Positions 11,901 through 23,430 of a stretch of DNA of 64,000 bases are shown here, in pieces. Numbering within the stretch: the stretch's first letter is position 1; each line of letters opens with the position of its first letter. The notes beneath the pieces are model-generated. The model was given only the letters and a program-made list of their open reading frames with translations, ran no database searches and had not been told where the DNA came from. The stretch spans positions 127,012-191,011 of the forward strand of contig ML769435.1 of the NCBI GenBank assembly GCA_009733575.1. The letters run 5' to 3'. The position numbers and the translations under genes are program-made. The stretch comes from Gymnopus androsaceus JB14. Lineage: Eukaryota; Basidiomycota; Agaricomycetes; Agaricales; Omphalotaceae.

Positions 11901-14880
11901 TAGTCACGTCTGGGATCATGATTAAATCCACGTACAAACAAGGACAGCTGTGTTTCCTGTAATGTGACCCATTGTTATCCTTCTTTGGCCAAAGACCCAT
12001 TTGGATGTGAGAATAAAATTGGCATCTGGAAGGTAGGACAATTGATAAGGTTCCAAGCTCCTGGAGTCTGGAGGATTTGTCCTTCATGGCATAACCATTG
12101 GAACGCAGGTTGTTGCATAGCTTTTGCAACAGATAAAGGATCAGATTTGATTTCTGATGTTACCTGGACCAGAGAGCAGGAGAGGTGCAACTCATCACTA
12201 TCCTTCTCCAAGTCCTTCAACTGACGTCCTGATCTCTTGGTGGTTGTCAACTTGTTTCCTGATATTTGCCTGGTGAATTGCGGCGATTTCTTCTGGAACG
12301 GTATGACAGCTGTTCCGACTCGTGACAATGTTCTAAAGTTCCCAAAATTTCCATTCTCCCCTTCATGGGTTGGATCTTGCCTGTTCAGAAAAATACTTCC
12401 CTCCTCTGTTGTGACAGTGGACGTTTGCCAGTAGTGTAGTGAACTGTTCGAATCGATTCGAGTCCCTATCCAGTGTCCTTCCTGTCTGTGGTTCCAATTT
12501 GCCAGCCTTTTCTTTTGTTTGACATAAACGATACTGCCGAAGATGCAAACAGAAGTAATGTCCGGTTATTATACCAACAACCATTTCCATATGGATAGCC
12601 ATTTTCAATGGCTTTCTTCGAGCATTCTTCCCAACAGATACCCATATTTCATTATAATCCCCAAAGCCATTTTTGAGTCCTGATGAGACAAAAAGACTCA
12701 AACAGTGTAAGCAAAGTCGATGTGTGCATTTCTGCTATACCATTGGTTCCGAGTATCATCGTACCGTGGAGACCGTCGTCGTATCCAATTTACATCCAGG
12801 ATATGCTGTTGAATTCCGTTACTGAAAAATTCTTCCCCTTGATCAGAGTGGACGAACTTTAACAGGTTGTGCCATATTGGTTTGGAGACCTGTTTGAGGA
12901 ACCACGTTACTGTGCAAAGACTCGTCCTTTTGACTTCATTTGGGGTTCCCTCCAACCAATCAGTTTGCTTCGTCAACTAAAAGTCAGCATGTAAAGTGCA
13001 ATGGTTTACCATCCTTACTTGGCTGGGCCACCACACGTCCATGTGGAAGATTGTCCCAAACATCTCGCACGGGGCAAATGATTGCATCTTGAAGTGATAG
13101 GAATCTTGATGCTTTCCCAACATTACAAGCGCGGCATTCTGGGTCATCCATTTGTTTTGGTCAATTCCAATTCCACCAAACCTCGGTTGTCTCGGAAACA
13201 ATATGGCTTCATGTAAGATAGTGGAATGACCTAGGATGCAGTGGGCCTTGTAAAAGAGATTACCAATTCTGCCAATCTACTGTTGAATAAGCATGTTCTC
13301 CGTGAGGGGATCTGGTCATATTCCGTTATCTTTGGGACATAATCCACGAGTTATCCCCCGCAAATCTCTGATTCATTTACATTTGTGGTGTGAATCGGCA
13401 TCAACCGTCATCATCAAGTTTTCCCAGTGATACGAGGTGTGGGGTTGTCAATGACATAGAGGGTGTGAGGAGCTTTTAGCGGTTGGACTTCTGTCCATAT
13501 GTGGGGGAGATCAGAGATTGAGAGTGTGCTGGGAATGTTTGCTGTGAAGGTTTCCGTGTTACAGCCTAATGACCTCATGTTGAATCTCCCTTGATTCCTG
13601 AGGTTCGTCAATGAGTGCGTCATGTGGGTAAGAGCATCCGGAGCAAAAAGAGTTGCCTTCGTAAACTGTGGGCTGCAGCCGTAAGCATTTGACGTATACT
13701 TCTCCTCCTCTTCATCCTCAAGATTAAGAAGTGCGGCGGAGATCATTTTGATGTCTTGACACCGCCATCAACAGCTGATTTCTGACAATCTGTGATTGCT
13801 CGGCGACTTTGGAAAGGGCTAATTCAATTTATCAGCTAGTTTTCGGAAAAATTGAAGATAAGATTCCCATGTTTAAGCGGAGAATTTTTGATTGCTGCCC
13901 ATGATGACCTCTGGTACTTCCTCAATCCCATTAGACTGGGATGCCACTTTGTTATTCTTCAGCCTGTCTCTCCAGTTTCCATCCGACTTCTTCTTCTGCT
14001 TCTCCTTAGGAGCTTTCGTCTCCTTGGCCTTCCCATTGGCCTGACTGCATTTCTCCGATGGGCAATTGATTTCCTGTTAGGATGTGTCGCGTTTGCTTCT
14101 CCGAAAATTGAGAAACGGGATGTGGACCGTTTTAACGGTTTGGAGGGAAGTTTGGGACTGGATTCGGAACAAACGCTAACGGAAACCGCTGGCAGATATG
14201 TGCAAGTAGACCACAAAGGTGTGTTTAAGATGCTGTTAAGAGATGAAGAGATGGTGAGTTTTTATAATAGGAAATTATTATGGGTTTAATAGGAGCAGGT
14301 GGGCTCAACTATAGTTTGTAGTAGACAGGTTGAAAAGTTAAAGCTTATAATTAAAGGCTTAGATTGAAAGCGAACGAGTTCGATGATTTAACGTTAAGGG
14401 GTTAATGGGAATTGGTAGAGGTAAGAGGAGAGGAGAGAGAGAGAGCGTAAAGAGAGAAGAAAAACCGATTGATTGAGAAAATAACTGATCTGGGGCCCCT
14501 ACAGGCAAGGTCCCAGCTTATATCAGTGTATCGGAACAGTAAATAATATATCCTAAAAGGTCTTGTCGACCTGCGATAGCGTAGTCGCGCAGTGGAACGA
14601 GCTGCGCGACCTGTGCTTACGACTGGGCCGCAGGCCGCGCAGTATTTGCATGGACTGTCTCCAAAAAGGGAAAGTGCGACATGTCGTGAGGATCGATACG
14701 TCACGAAAACCGTAATATATGAAAAAAAACGTACGCAAGAGTCAACAGTAAACCGAAAGAGATGTCCATAGAATAAATATGGGCGATAAGGGGCAGTCGT
14801 TGATAGAGGGTTTAATGAAGTGGACCGGGATTCGAGAGTGATAGTTCGAAGAAATAACGATTAGTAGGGTCAGCATGCAA
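8962..14880. repeat. Indel-riddled repeat of about 532-6500 (copy B)
   Basis: This 5.9-kb block follows 532 to about 6500 collinearly: the left flank, the 3' LTR at the same site (about 10168-10490), pol, and the first part of the nested solo LTR (from about 14080). It differs mainly by 1-3 nt insertions and deletions, often in homopolymers, so pol survives only as short frame fragments (for example 12698-12976 and 13414-13746). Ordinary decay or RIP would give mostly substitutions. The pattern looks like uncorrected single-molecule reads. It starts abruptly after GGATAACTTTGA (8961), where copy C continues differently. No functional gene should be annotated here. Confidence 0.85.
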
Positions 14881-15360
14881 TGGGGAATGACACTGGTGGG
14901 GCCCGAATTATGTGCTAGTGACTCTTTGCCCTTGACACTGAAGGTCATGCCGATAATACGCACTTCGGCTTCAGGATTGGCATGAGAGTGCAAGACACAG
15001 GAAAGAGCAGGCACTTGCGCTGGATGGGTACCGGCGGTGCTTCCGAGTTACTGAGCATAATGACAGTCCTAGCTAGACCAAGGATTGAAGCATGCTGCGT
15101 ACACGTTTGAGTCCCATGATATTTATCCAAACTCTAATCATATCAGCTTAGAGTTCGGATTAGCCACCTTCGTATTTGCTAAATCAGCCTGCGTGTATTG
15201 TGATCAAAGTCATTCAATGACTTGCTGAGTCGCTGGGTTTCGCATCCAATTCCCCGACTCTCAAACGAAGTGCAGAGAAAAGGCTGGCTTATCCTCTCTC
15301 CGTTGACTTATCTCGGAAATTGTTGTCAATTCACGGCTCAATCTGCTCCTCCATTCTGAC
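14881..15360. other. Spacer between repeat copies B and C
   Basis: About 480 bp with no counterpart elsewhere in the window. It may be the natural upstream neighbour of copy C, because copy A starts at the window edge. On the minus strand a stretch near 15014-14885 is open and coding-like (it includes HSHANPEAEVRIIGM), but I recognise no family and see no start or splice sites. Confidence 0.4.
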
Positions 15361-15952
15361 GTGCGTTCAAGACTTTTGATCCTCGGAAGATCTTGGATTA
15401 TCTGGATTCTGGACGTGGAATTTGCTCCGTCTCCTCATGTTCACCCTCACAACTACTTGTCGCGCTTGACACGACGCACCATGTTATCTTGTCTAGCATT
15501 GGCAGGGATTGTTACGCCCAGAGATCGAATGATCAGAAGAGCCCTGTGACGTTTAAAAAAGGTTTCCAAGGGAGGCATGTACAACTCTACTGTACGGTGT
15601 AATTCCCAGTGTTTTTAGGTATATTCTTCGATGTCTTATGAAGCTCGTTTGTTTTGCTGACCAATGCTCTAAGATCTACCTAGTCCATCTTCAGCAATCC
15701 AGATCTTTCCATTCAATCGGCGCTCGTCTATAATCTCAGTCTAGTCTGTGCGCTTCTTGACGGAAAATCACTTGCCACCAACGCGACCGCACGTGGAAGG
15801 CGAAAGGAAAGTTTATTGGTATTGCCCATTCAATGTATCACTGTTACGACTCGTCCTGCCTGTCGGGTACGCATCACTGTCATCGGAGCTTGCTTGTCAT
15901 TGGCACTGGCGTCCCAACGTCGAAATCGGAATACATAGGAGGTCATAGTGCT

Positions 15953-16519
15953 CACACTGCCAATGATTATGCTTCAGTCTGACTGAAGCATTGTGCGAAA
16001 TGATTTAATTCAATAGATACCAGAAACATCCTTTTTCAGGGTATTATAGAAACTTAATATTTCCTAGAGCTTCCGAAGGAAATAAATTCAGACTGGCTGA
16101 AGTTCGGATTTTCCGCAAAGGGAAGAAATGACTTTTTTTGGACAGTACCTGAAGTAATCTACTTCAGCTGACTCGAAAACATAAATTACGGAAGTCGGCC
16201 GAAGTATTCCATTTCAGGACTGCTGAAATGATAACCACTACCATTTCAGCAGTCCTGATATGCAATGCTTCGGCTGGCTTCGGTAGTTGATGTTTTCGGG
16301 TCAGCTGAAGCTCATTGCTTCAGAGTATGTGCGAAAAATATCATTTTGGACATTTACGGAAAGATCAAGCTTCAATCAATGTGAATTTATTTCCTTCTCA
16401 AGTGCTAAGAAATATTTTCTTTCTATAGTACCCTGAAAAAGTACAATTTCTCTATATATTGAAATGATTTATTTTCCATAATGCTTCAGTCTGACTGAAG
16501 CATAATCATTGGCGGTGTG
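15953..16519. mobile_element. MITE with nested subterminal palindromes, copy 1
   Basis: The terminal inverted repeats are CACACTGCCAATGATTATGC and its near-complement (...ATAATCATTGGCGGTGTG). Just inside each end sits the palindrome TGCTTCAGTCTGACTGAAGCA. The empty site in copy A reads CATAGTCCTGCTATCG; here the ends are flanked by GCT on the left and CCT on the right, so the target duplication is 3 bp with one mismatch. The interior has further TTCAG/CTGAA pairs and no coding frame. A related copy lies at 58126-58770. A CAC terminus with a 3-bp duplication fits a CACTA-like (EnSpm) origin, which is inference. Confidence 0.85.
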
Positions 16520-17089
16520 CCTGCTATCGTCAGCTCATTCATTTTGTATCATATCCTCATCTCCACCGCCCGCACCCGTCACACCACGCCACGCCAATGC
16601 CCTTGTAGAATGGGCCAATTCAGTGGACGTGAGAAGTGATAGGAAGTGATATCCTGCTTGTAGCATGTCGCACTTGCATTTTGAGAATGAACGACTCGGG
16701 GGAGAGATCGGTTCGCTAATATAAGGGAAGCAGTGGATCATGATGCATTGTGGATGGTCGTGCCGCGAGCAGGGTAAGGAGGAGGAGAAGGGGGGAGTTG
16801 AGTTCAGGTGGATTTATGACCGGAATAGGTAGGATATCCCTATCTATGCTTCTAACCGAGGATTTTTGCTCATTTTTGCTCATTTGTTAGCCTTCCAACC
16901 ACCTTCTCATGATCATGCGTGAAAGTAAGGTTCTAGGCTTTGACTGGTGGAACTGCAGAAATGTAGGGCTAGGATGCCCTTGATATCCAAAATTACATGA
17001 CCGTGATACATAGTATCACCACCTATCTTGGTGACGCGTATGAGTGAACTGTCACTGATGTTTTTTTTCATCTTGTTTCAAATGCGCGC

Positions 17090-17850
17090 TCAGCGGGTTT
17101 GGCTAAGAGTTACTAACGTACATTTTCTCTGAGCTAGTCCATAGGTGGTTACAGTGTGTACTATAAGTAACTGTTTTTTTCTGATTGAATCCGAATATAC
17201 AAACTCATGCCTTTCGGAATTGTTAGTGACCATCAATGTTCCGGCTCCCGCTCTCATAATTCCAGCAGAGCTCAGCGTCGTCTCCCGACTGCTTTCATCC
17301 TCATGGGTGCCCGCCGTGCCCGGGTATCCCAATGCGTTCGCTCAATCTCTGGGTTCCGATTCCGGAATTGGTCTTCGAGCGCTGCCGCATCTTTTCTTCC
17401 GAACAGTGTTCCAGAGAAATAATTCATTCATGTCTCCTGTATACTGTTTACCATAGTCTTCCCTAAACAGACTCAAATATACACTGGCCATCCGTTGGAT
17501 GTGTATATAGACATTTACACCAGCTTGAAAGTGCCATCTACGACAAAGTCTCTCGAACCACCCCCATGAATCGGAACCCGCACCACCACTGAGCCATCGA
17601 GCAGTTCCCGATATGAGGACAGGAAATCTGTGTTGGTCATTGTTATGTATGCGATATCATAATCATTCGAGGGCTAAATGTGTGTCTTTCTCTTATGTCA
17701 AGTATTCTTGTATGATGTTCTGTCAGGTTCGTCGGAACTTCAAGCAGCTACCCGGATGAAGGCTTCGAAGGAGGCTTCATTACGTTCAACTGCAGTCGCT
17801 AGGAAATTTGTTGGGAGATTGATCTCTCAAGGATAACTTTGAGTCGTTCA
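17090..17850 (-). other. Exon-like segments of an unrecognised gene (uninterrupted copy)
   Basis: This is the minus-strand counterpart of the segments in copy A. An exon-like stretch near 17805-17750 ends in ASFEAFIR at a possible GTAGCT donor. After about 80 nt ending in TTTAG the frame continues with PSNDYDIAYITMTNTDFL. A further open stretch lies at 17332-17090. Conservation of the frame between A and C supports coding, but I do not recognise the family and cannot give gene limits. Confidence 0.3.
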
Positions 17851-18167
17851 CTCTTGCAGAAGTAGGACGTCAGGCTATTTCTTCGTTCGTTCCTTGTTCT
17901 CGTTGTCCGACGACACCCCGAACAGAACGCTATAGGTGCGGTACTCCAGATTCGAAATCAAAATGCTGGTTGGCAGTTGCAGTTGCAGTCAAGATTCCCA
18001 ACCCACTATAATTAGCGTATATGATAAGACACAGTAAGGATATTGGGAGGCGAGGAAAACTGGTGAACGAACCCTGGGTGAACAAGATAAAACACAGAAA
18101 AGCAGGATTAAGTTCTAAGAACGTACCTCCTCATGCCAGTGTATGCATGTGTATGTTCTTCCTAGTG

Positions 18168-18690
18168 ATGTGCCGGCTGGGGCTCAGAGCCCTTGAGCCT
18201 TCAGAGCCGGGCCTGATTGAGCCGGAACTGGCCCCAGCCGTCTCTAGGGCTCAGGAGGGCTCAAGGCCCGGCTCAGATTCTTGAAAGCCCTGAGCCGGGG
18301 TCTTGGGCCGGGGCTTAGAGCACCTTATTTTACTAACAGAATGCACGGAATTTTGCTTAAATTTTACTACATTTTGTGAAACACAGAATTTTACACCATT
18401 TTATAACACTATTCTAAGGAAGAAGAAGCTTTATCCTGTTGTCAACTGTCATGTAAGTGGTTGTAAATGCATTCTCTGGCTGCATTTGAGGTTGTACTTA
18501 TGTTCACAATGGACTTTATTGCTTGGTTATATGATTTACACTAAATTAATATTGAATGGATAAAAAATGGCATTTCACATATGTACCTTGAGCCGGGGCC
18601 TGAGCCTGAGCCGGGCCCTAGCCGAGCCCCAGCCGCCATGTAGGGCCCGGCTCAACATTTTGATCAGCCCTGGCCGGGGCTATCTGAGCT
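18168..18690. repeat. GC-rich repeat pair around an AT-rich core (putative MITE)
   Basis: Two blocks rich in GAGCCGGGCC/GGCCCGGCTC words (about 18168-18315 and 18590-18690) flank about 275 bp of AT-rich sequence. GGCCCGGCTCA followed by AGCCCTG...CCGGGG occurs in both blocks. Such ends are known from some hAT-derived non-autonomous elements, but clean terminal repeats and a target duplication were not found, so the class is a guess. Confidence 0.45.
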
Positions 18691-18868
18691 GGTGTACCTG
18701 CAAGACCAAGTAAGTGTATAAATGCAACACCTCACCGTCAACTTTTCTAGCATCATGATAATACTTAACTCTTGATACAATGTAGTTACAGACCATCAAG
18801 GTTTCAATAATTAAGATACATACTAAGTGCTAAGCACTTATGGTTACAATCTGCACAAGTTTATTACC

Positions 18869-20947
18869 TTACTCTGTGTTGCTCATGGACTTGTCCATTT
18901 CCTCATGTTGCACATCCATCGAGTTATCATCGATGTGCATTTGCATTGTCTTTGTGACGCTCACTTCCATTGGGGCAATGTTCGACGTGGGGGCCCTCGC
19001 ACCATTCGGTAGAAAAATCAATCGACGCCCCTGTCGGGTAGATGGATTGGCATCCAGCCTGATGACATCCAGTCGACCATCCAAGTCGACTGGATTGCCA
19101 GACCTTGACGATGATGTTTGTGGCATGATCCGTGACTGCGTCAGCGATTGGCGGTAATTGAGCCTGTATGGAGTGCAAAATTTAGTATCCAAATGGTACA
19201 GCCCTTTTTGAGACATACATCGCAACCACGGAGTTTGCGTACACTAGAATAGCTTTTAAGTAAGGGGTCATAAGTAAAGGCGAAGTGCAATGGCGTACAT
19301 TTTGCAAGGACAAAGTGGAGACCGAGAAAGACGAGGTTATCCATCGCGAGCCACTAACCAAATTCAGATAGAATGCATTAGCTCTGGTGCTAATGTGTTT
19401 CATAGTGGATAATATGGGAATCCAAGCTCACAGTGATCAATGATGCAATTGTGGCAAGTCTACCATTTATATATAGAGCCAGTCAGTTCAATATTCTCAA
19501 TGAGAATAGTTACTCACGCAGTGACTGAACCGCTTTCGAAGGTATAAACGACCAAGGAGTCAATAACACCATCCATGCTACATAGCAACCATAAGTTGGT
19601 CGACTCAAAGCGGCATCTAAACAAATACTCACCTAAGTGACTTCTCTCGACTGTGCCTCAAAATTATCTTCAAAATAGGAGTGTTGGTGATACAATGAAA
19701 CGATAATATAGGAGATGGGCACGCCTGTACTTACCACCATGACTCCAGTGATTAGAACATCCACGATAGAGGAAAGTGCTAGTCCGACGGAAAAAACCCA
19801 CTAGACAATGTGTTTAAATCTCGGTTCCGATAGCTAGATACAATGCTTACTCCAATCTTAGTCCTGAAATCTTGGAAGCTTTTCAACCTAATCATTTCCG
19901 AGGTGGAGACTGCAATGTTTTAAATATAATGCCACCACTTCGAAGGCATAAATTATACCTGTTGCGGCCACTGAAGAAGAACGTGTTTTAATTGAAAGAA
20001 TTCTTCCAAGCTCTAACTATTCACTTACCAACGCGAAGGGCAGCAAGGATTATCTAATTTTTAAGTTTGAGTGGTAGCATCGACAATTCCCAATAAGTAG
20101 GTGAAGGGTACTAACAATCGGTGTCGATATCCAATAGTTATGTTTGCTAACTGAAACATTATTGAGTGGCTGATCGATTAGGCAAGAGCAGACAGTTGAC
20201 TTACAACGAAAGATTCTCCACCAATACACACTGGTAGTAACGGTGAAAAAAATGAGATTTTCAAGTAAACGCCCTGAGGGAAAGGGTACCGACCTGTGCG
20301 CAAGGAAAGTTGATATTGCCTAATCAAAATCGATTGGATCGCAAAAAATGGTTGATAAATGGAGAAAGCTAAGTGTTATGAACTTGCCGTGACCAGAACT
20401 GAAAGCTGCGAAATTTTGTTCAATCATAAATAGATTCCAAGAGGCATACCATTCAAAACGTACGGGTATTGCTCTAATTCAAAGCATCTAACTCAGATGA
20501 TTTACCATGGAATTTGATAGAAAACTAACATCGGTATCCTGTCCGCCTGTGTACCATGCTCAATAATGAACCACTGCCAGTCAGCGGCTAGCAAGAGGCA
20601 TGAGTGCAGAAGATCCAGGAAGCTGTTGGAAGCAAGGTCGCTCGATGAACTAAATGAGGGGTACGGTGTTTAGACGTACAGAAAGGTGGAGACCTAAATA
20701 TAAGGGTGTTCAGAGCTCAACACTGGACCCCATGATACCACTGCCAGACTTACTATGCTTGACATTCGCCAGGTATCTCTTGGCTTTATTGACCTAAAAT
20801 ACACTGCACATTGCACAAGTAAGATGCCAGAGAACCTAACGAATTGATATTTGAGAATCGGAAAGGCTTCGAGGCTATGCCATACATGATACCCAAAGGA
20901 ATGCCAATAATAACAGGACCTAAAGTCGTTTCGATGCTGTCAGGCAT
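18869..20947 (-). CDS. DUF6534-type seven-helix membrane protein
   Basis: This is an intron-rich minus-strand gene. The start at 20947 gives MPDSIETTLGPVIIGIPLG, the usual first helix of DUF6534 proteins. Later exon pieces include FLDLLHSCLLLAADWQWFI, a segment near 19730-19800 ending in IVDVLITGVM, SMDGVIDSLVVYTFESGSV, and LHFVLAK joined to LYANSVVAML. The 25-nt exon 19219-19243 sits between two 55-nt introns (19164-19218, GTATGT...ACTAA...CAG; and 19244-19298). The last exon (19163-18869) gives a hydrophilic tail ending at the stop near 18869. The family is abundant in Agaricomycetes and has no known function; a plasma-membrane or vesicle location is inferred from the helices. Some middle exon limits are unresolved. 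Confidence 0.68.
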
Positions 20948-22602
20948 GATGGCGAGAAACGAGGGAGGGAATATAGATGTTGCAGCATAACGATGTGTAT
21001 TATACTTACCAAGTTCCATTCCCGCACGCCGATCAGAATACTGTTTACTAGTATTAAGTGCATACAAGTGTCACGTCCATTTCGCCGGATGGTCACTGCT
21101 TCCAGTGCATCACTTGACACCCGACTTTTCATATGTACTAACTAGCGTGCGAACCACCGTTAGAGATGATTGATCCTCACCTTGGTAGTAATGTTACAGA
21201 AGAATTCGGGAGAACCTAACGAACGTATCAGTTAGCTTGGACACTGTTCAATACTTGATACTAATAGGTCTTGCGACTTGAAATAGAGATGAAACACTAA
21301 TTACTGCTCGATAGATACTACATTCGATAGATACTACATCCGCGTGTCGACCTGGGCGATGGGTGCAATGTCGCAGCCAGCTGAAGGAGCACGCGTCCCG
21401 CGGTACCCGGGGTTGGACTTTTTTCTTGAAGGGGTGGTGCCTGCGCCACGCTACGCGTTTTAACTAGGAAATGAGGTGCAGATAAAGTTATTGGTACCCA
21501 TTGACACCGGTACCCATTGACACTGGAAAACAGACACTGGCAGGCGTTTGCCATCATATTCCCCGCTTTGACTTCTCCGACTCTCATCAACCTCAGAAAA
21601 TGATGATTTGGCCATTGACGATCTCGTGCTCTTCTCTTTTGATTCTTCTCCTGACTATGTATTGCACCATTGCGGTACCATGGATGAGGAAAATACGTGC
21701 TGACGTGAAGAGGTGTGTCGGGGTGTTTGAACTCATACTAGTCCCAGAGTTTCAACCGAGTTATCTACAGCCAGTGATCAGTCGCTGTTACCGCTTCCTC
21801 GGAATCAGAAAGCGCGCGCGTTCTTTCACCGTTCTCCCGCCTTCTCTCGTGCTTCCTTCATCTAAAATGCAGCCGATGAATCAGTGAAAGTAGATCTTGC
21901 ACACGCGATATCAATAGGCAAAACAATTATATTATCAGCCTTCTCCCGTGGCTGGTAGTTCGGAGATGCACAAAGACCGCATGGTTAAAATAAGCCTTTT
22001 GCCGCGGCTTTAGTGCGGTACCACATACAGAGGAGAAAAAACACACACAGGACTTAACCGTATTCTCTGTTCGAATTAATCTCAGAGGAGGGAGCGAGAT
22101 GGCTGCCTACAGCGGGGCTTGAGCACGTCGCGCAGCACCTCAGGAAACGATGTACCCGAAACTTAAAAATGAACAAGTTGGATGACTAGGCCATAGCTTG
22201 AACATGAACTTGAAGTCGATCAGTAGTAGGCAACAGTACGTCTCTCTCCTGTCTGATCCTTGTTGAAGAAGACACGCTAACATCGAATTCTCAATGAGAA
22301 GGGGCGGTGAGTGTCAATGGGATAGAGACTTCTCGAGTGGGGTTTGGTCTGGTTTGCCTAATGCATACCGCTTGCTCTTGTCAGTTATCTGTCACACTCA
22401 TTGACCCCCACCATCCACGGGAAGCCAGAAACAAACGTATCTTTTCTTGAACATCATGACTCCGAGTGTACCGTTTATTCTTTGTCTCTACCCTCTCTTG
22501 TCACTGGCCACTTGCAAGCCAGCCTGAATGCCAAAGTTTCGACGAAACAGCAAAGGATGAATAATTGTAGTCAAATAGGCAATCTTTAGCTTGGAAACTC
22601 CC

Positions 22603-22654
22603 CAATTCAGAGCTCGCTTTTTAAGTTATTCGGGGAATAGCGAGCTCTGAATTG
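22603..22654. repeat. Perfect 16-bp inverted repeat (hairpin)
   Basis: CAATTCAGAGCTCGCT at 22603-22618 and its exact complement at 22639-22654, with a 20-nt spacer. No gene adjoins it. It could be a cruciform, a terminator-like fold in an unannotated RNA, or a relic of a foldback element. Confidence 0.7.
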
Positions 22655-23068
22655 TCAGCTATAGATCTATAAGAATGGAACCCGGATTTTTGGTACCTCG
22701 AGAGTGAGCACGAAGTCTCCTATCAGGTAATATCAATAATATCTTTCCTCTGCGCGAATCTAGACTCGAAGCTAAATCTTTAATTGAATATGCGCTGTCA
22801 AGCCTCGTCAAGCTGGAAATTGCCCTTGTTGAACTCCTCGGGCAAGTTTACCTCTATTTCTAGTGCTGCACTAAAAACAAACCATCTCCTGCTAGTACGT
22901 TATATGCAGAATGACCCGGATAGCAAAACAATTACTCCCAATTGGATCCGAGCGCGGGTAAGATGACATCGAATGAAGAAAACTGAGAACGATTCGGGAG
23001 TATTAAAAGGCTATATGTATAGTAGAGAAAGAAGATCAAGGACTTACGAGCATGTTCCTCATCGTCCT

Positions 23069-23430
23069 CTAGCTTCCAGATAGTAGCGCAGCGATGCTAG
23101 GGCAAACATTATGTACATGCTTGAGCAGCGATGGGTCCATCTGGTCTTTTGATCGATCTGCCTTGGTACGATAGTATACAGCCTTGAAGCTAGACGGAAT
23201 ATCTTAGTTGGGTTGACAAGAGATAAAGTCAATAAACATCAGAAAGAGCTTGCCTTTAGGGTGGCAGTAATACGTCGAAGGTTACTTCCACAAGGAGGAG
23301 CATCTAATCCATCAATAACTTCATCCGCTTCTTGAAGAACTGCGTTCAGAGTGGAATCATCTACATTCGGTAAAATTGAATGCACGCAAACACCATTGCG
23401 GATCACCGAGATAACTTGAACGCTATGCGG
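23069..23430 (-). other. Exon-like remnant, family not recognised
   Basis: The minus strand is open from about 23430 to 23254 and includes SVIRNGVCVHSILPNVDD and EADEVIDGLDAPPCGSNLRR. After 64 nt ending in TCTAG (23190-23253, possible GC donor) it is open again to a TAG at 23069-23071 (KAVYYRTKADRSKDQMD...). The splice phase does not fit cleanly, so this is probably a decayed gene or a misread intron. The single clear cysteine and acidic helices do not identify a family. Confidence 0.25.

Larger units (their letters stand above)
15361..17850. repeat. Flanking repeat, copy C (Copia-free version)
   Basis: This block matches 1-1849 and the sequence after Copia 1 (8904-8961). At 17776-17800 it reads straight through TTCATTACGTTCAACTGCAG, the undisturbed target of Copia 1. 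It also carries a 567-bp MITE at 15953-16519 that copies A and B lack. A and C therefore differ reciprocally in insertions, as two alleles of a dikaryon or two paralogous loci would. Confidence 0.88.

Noticed and set aside
12698..13201. Separate integrase genes
   Set aside because: Frame fragments of the Copia 1 integrase in the noisy repeat.
8962..14880. Second, independent Copia element with many broken genes
   Set aside because: It shares flank, insertion point and nested LTR with the first copy and differs by tiny indels, so it is the same locus repeated, probably by assembly.
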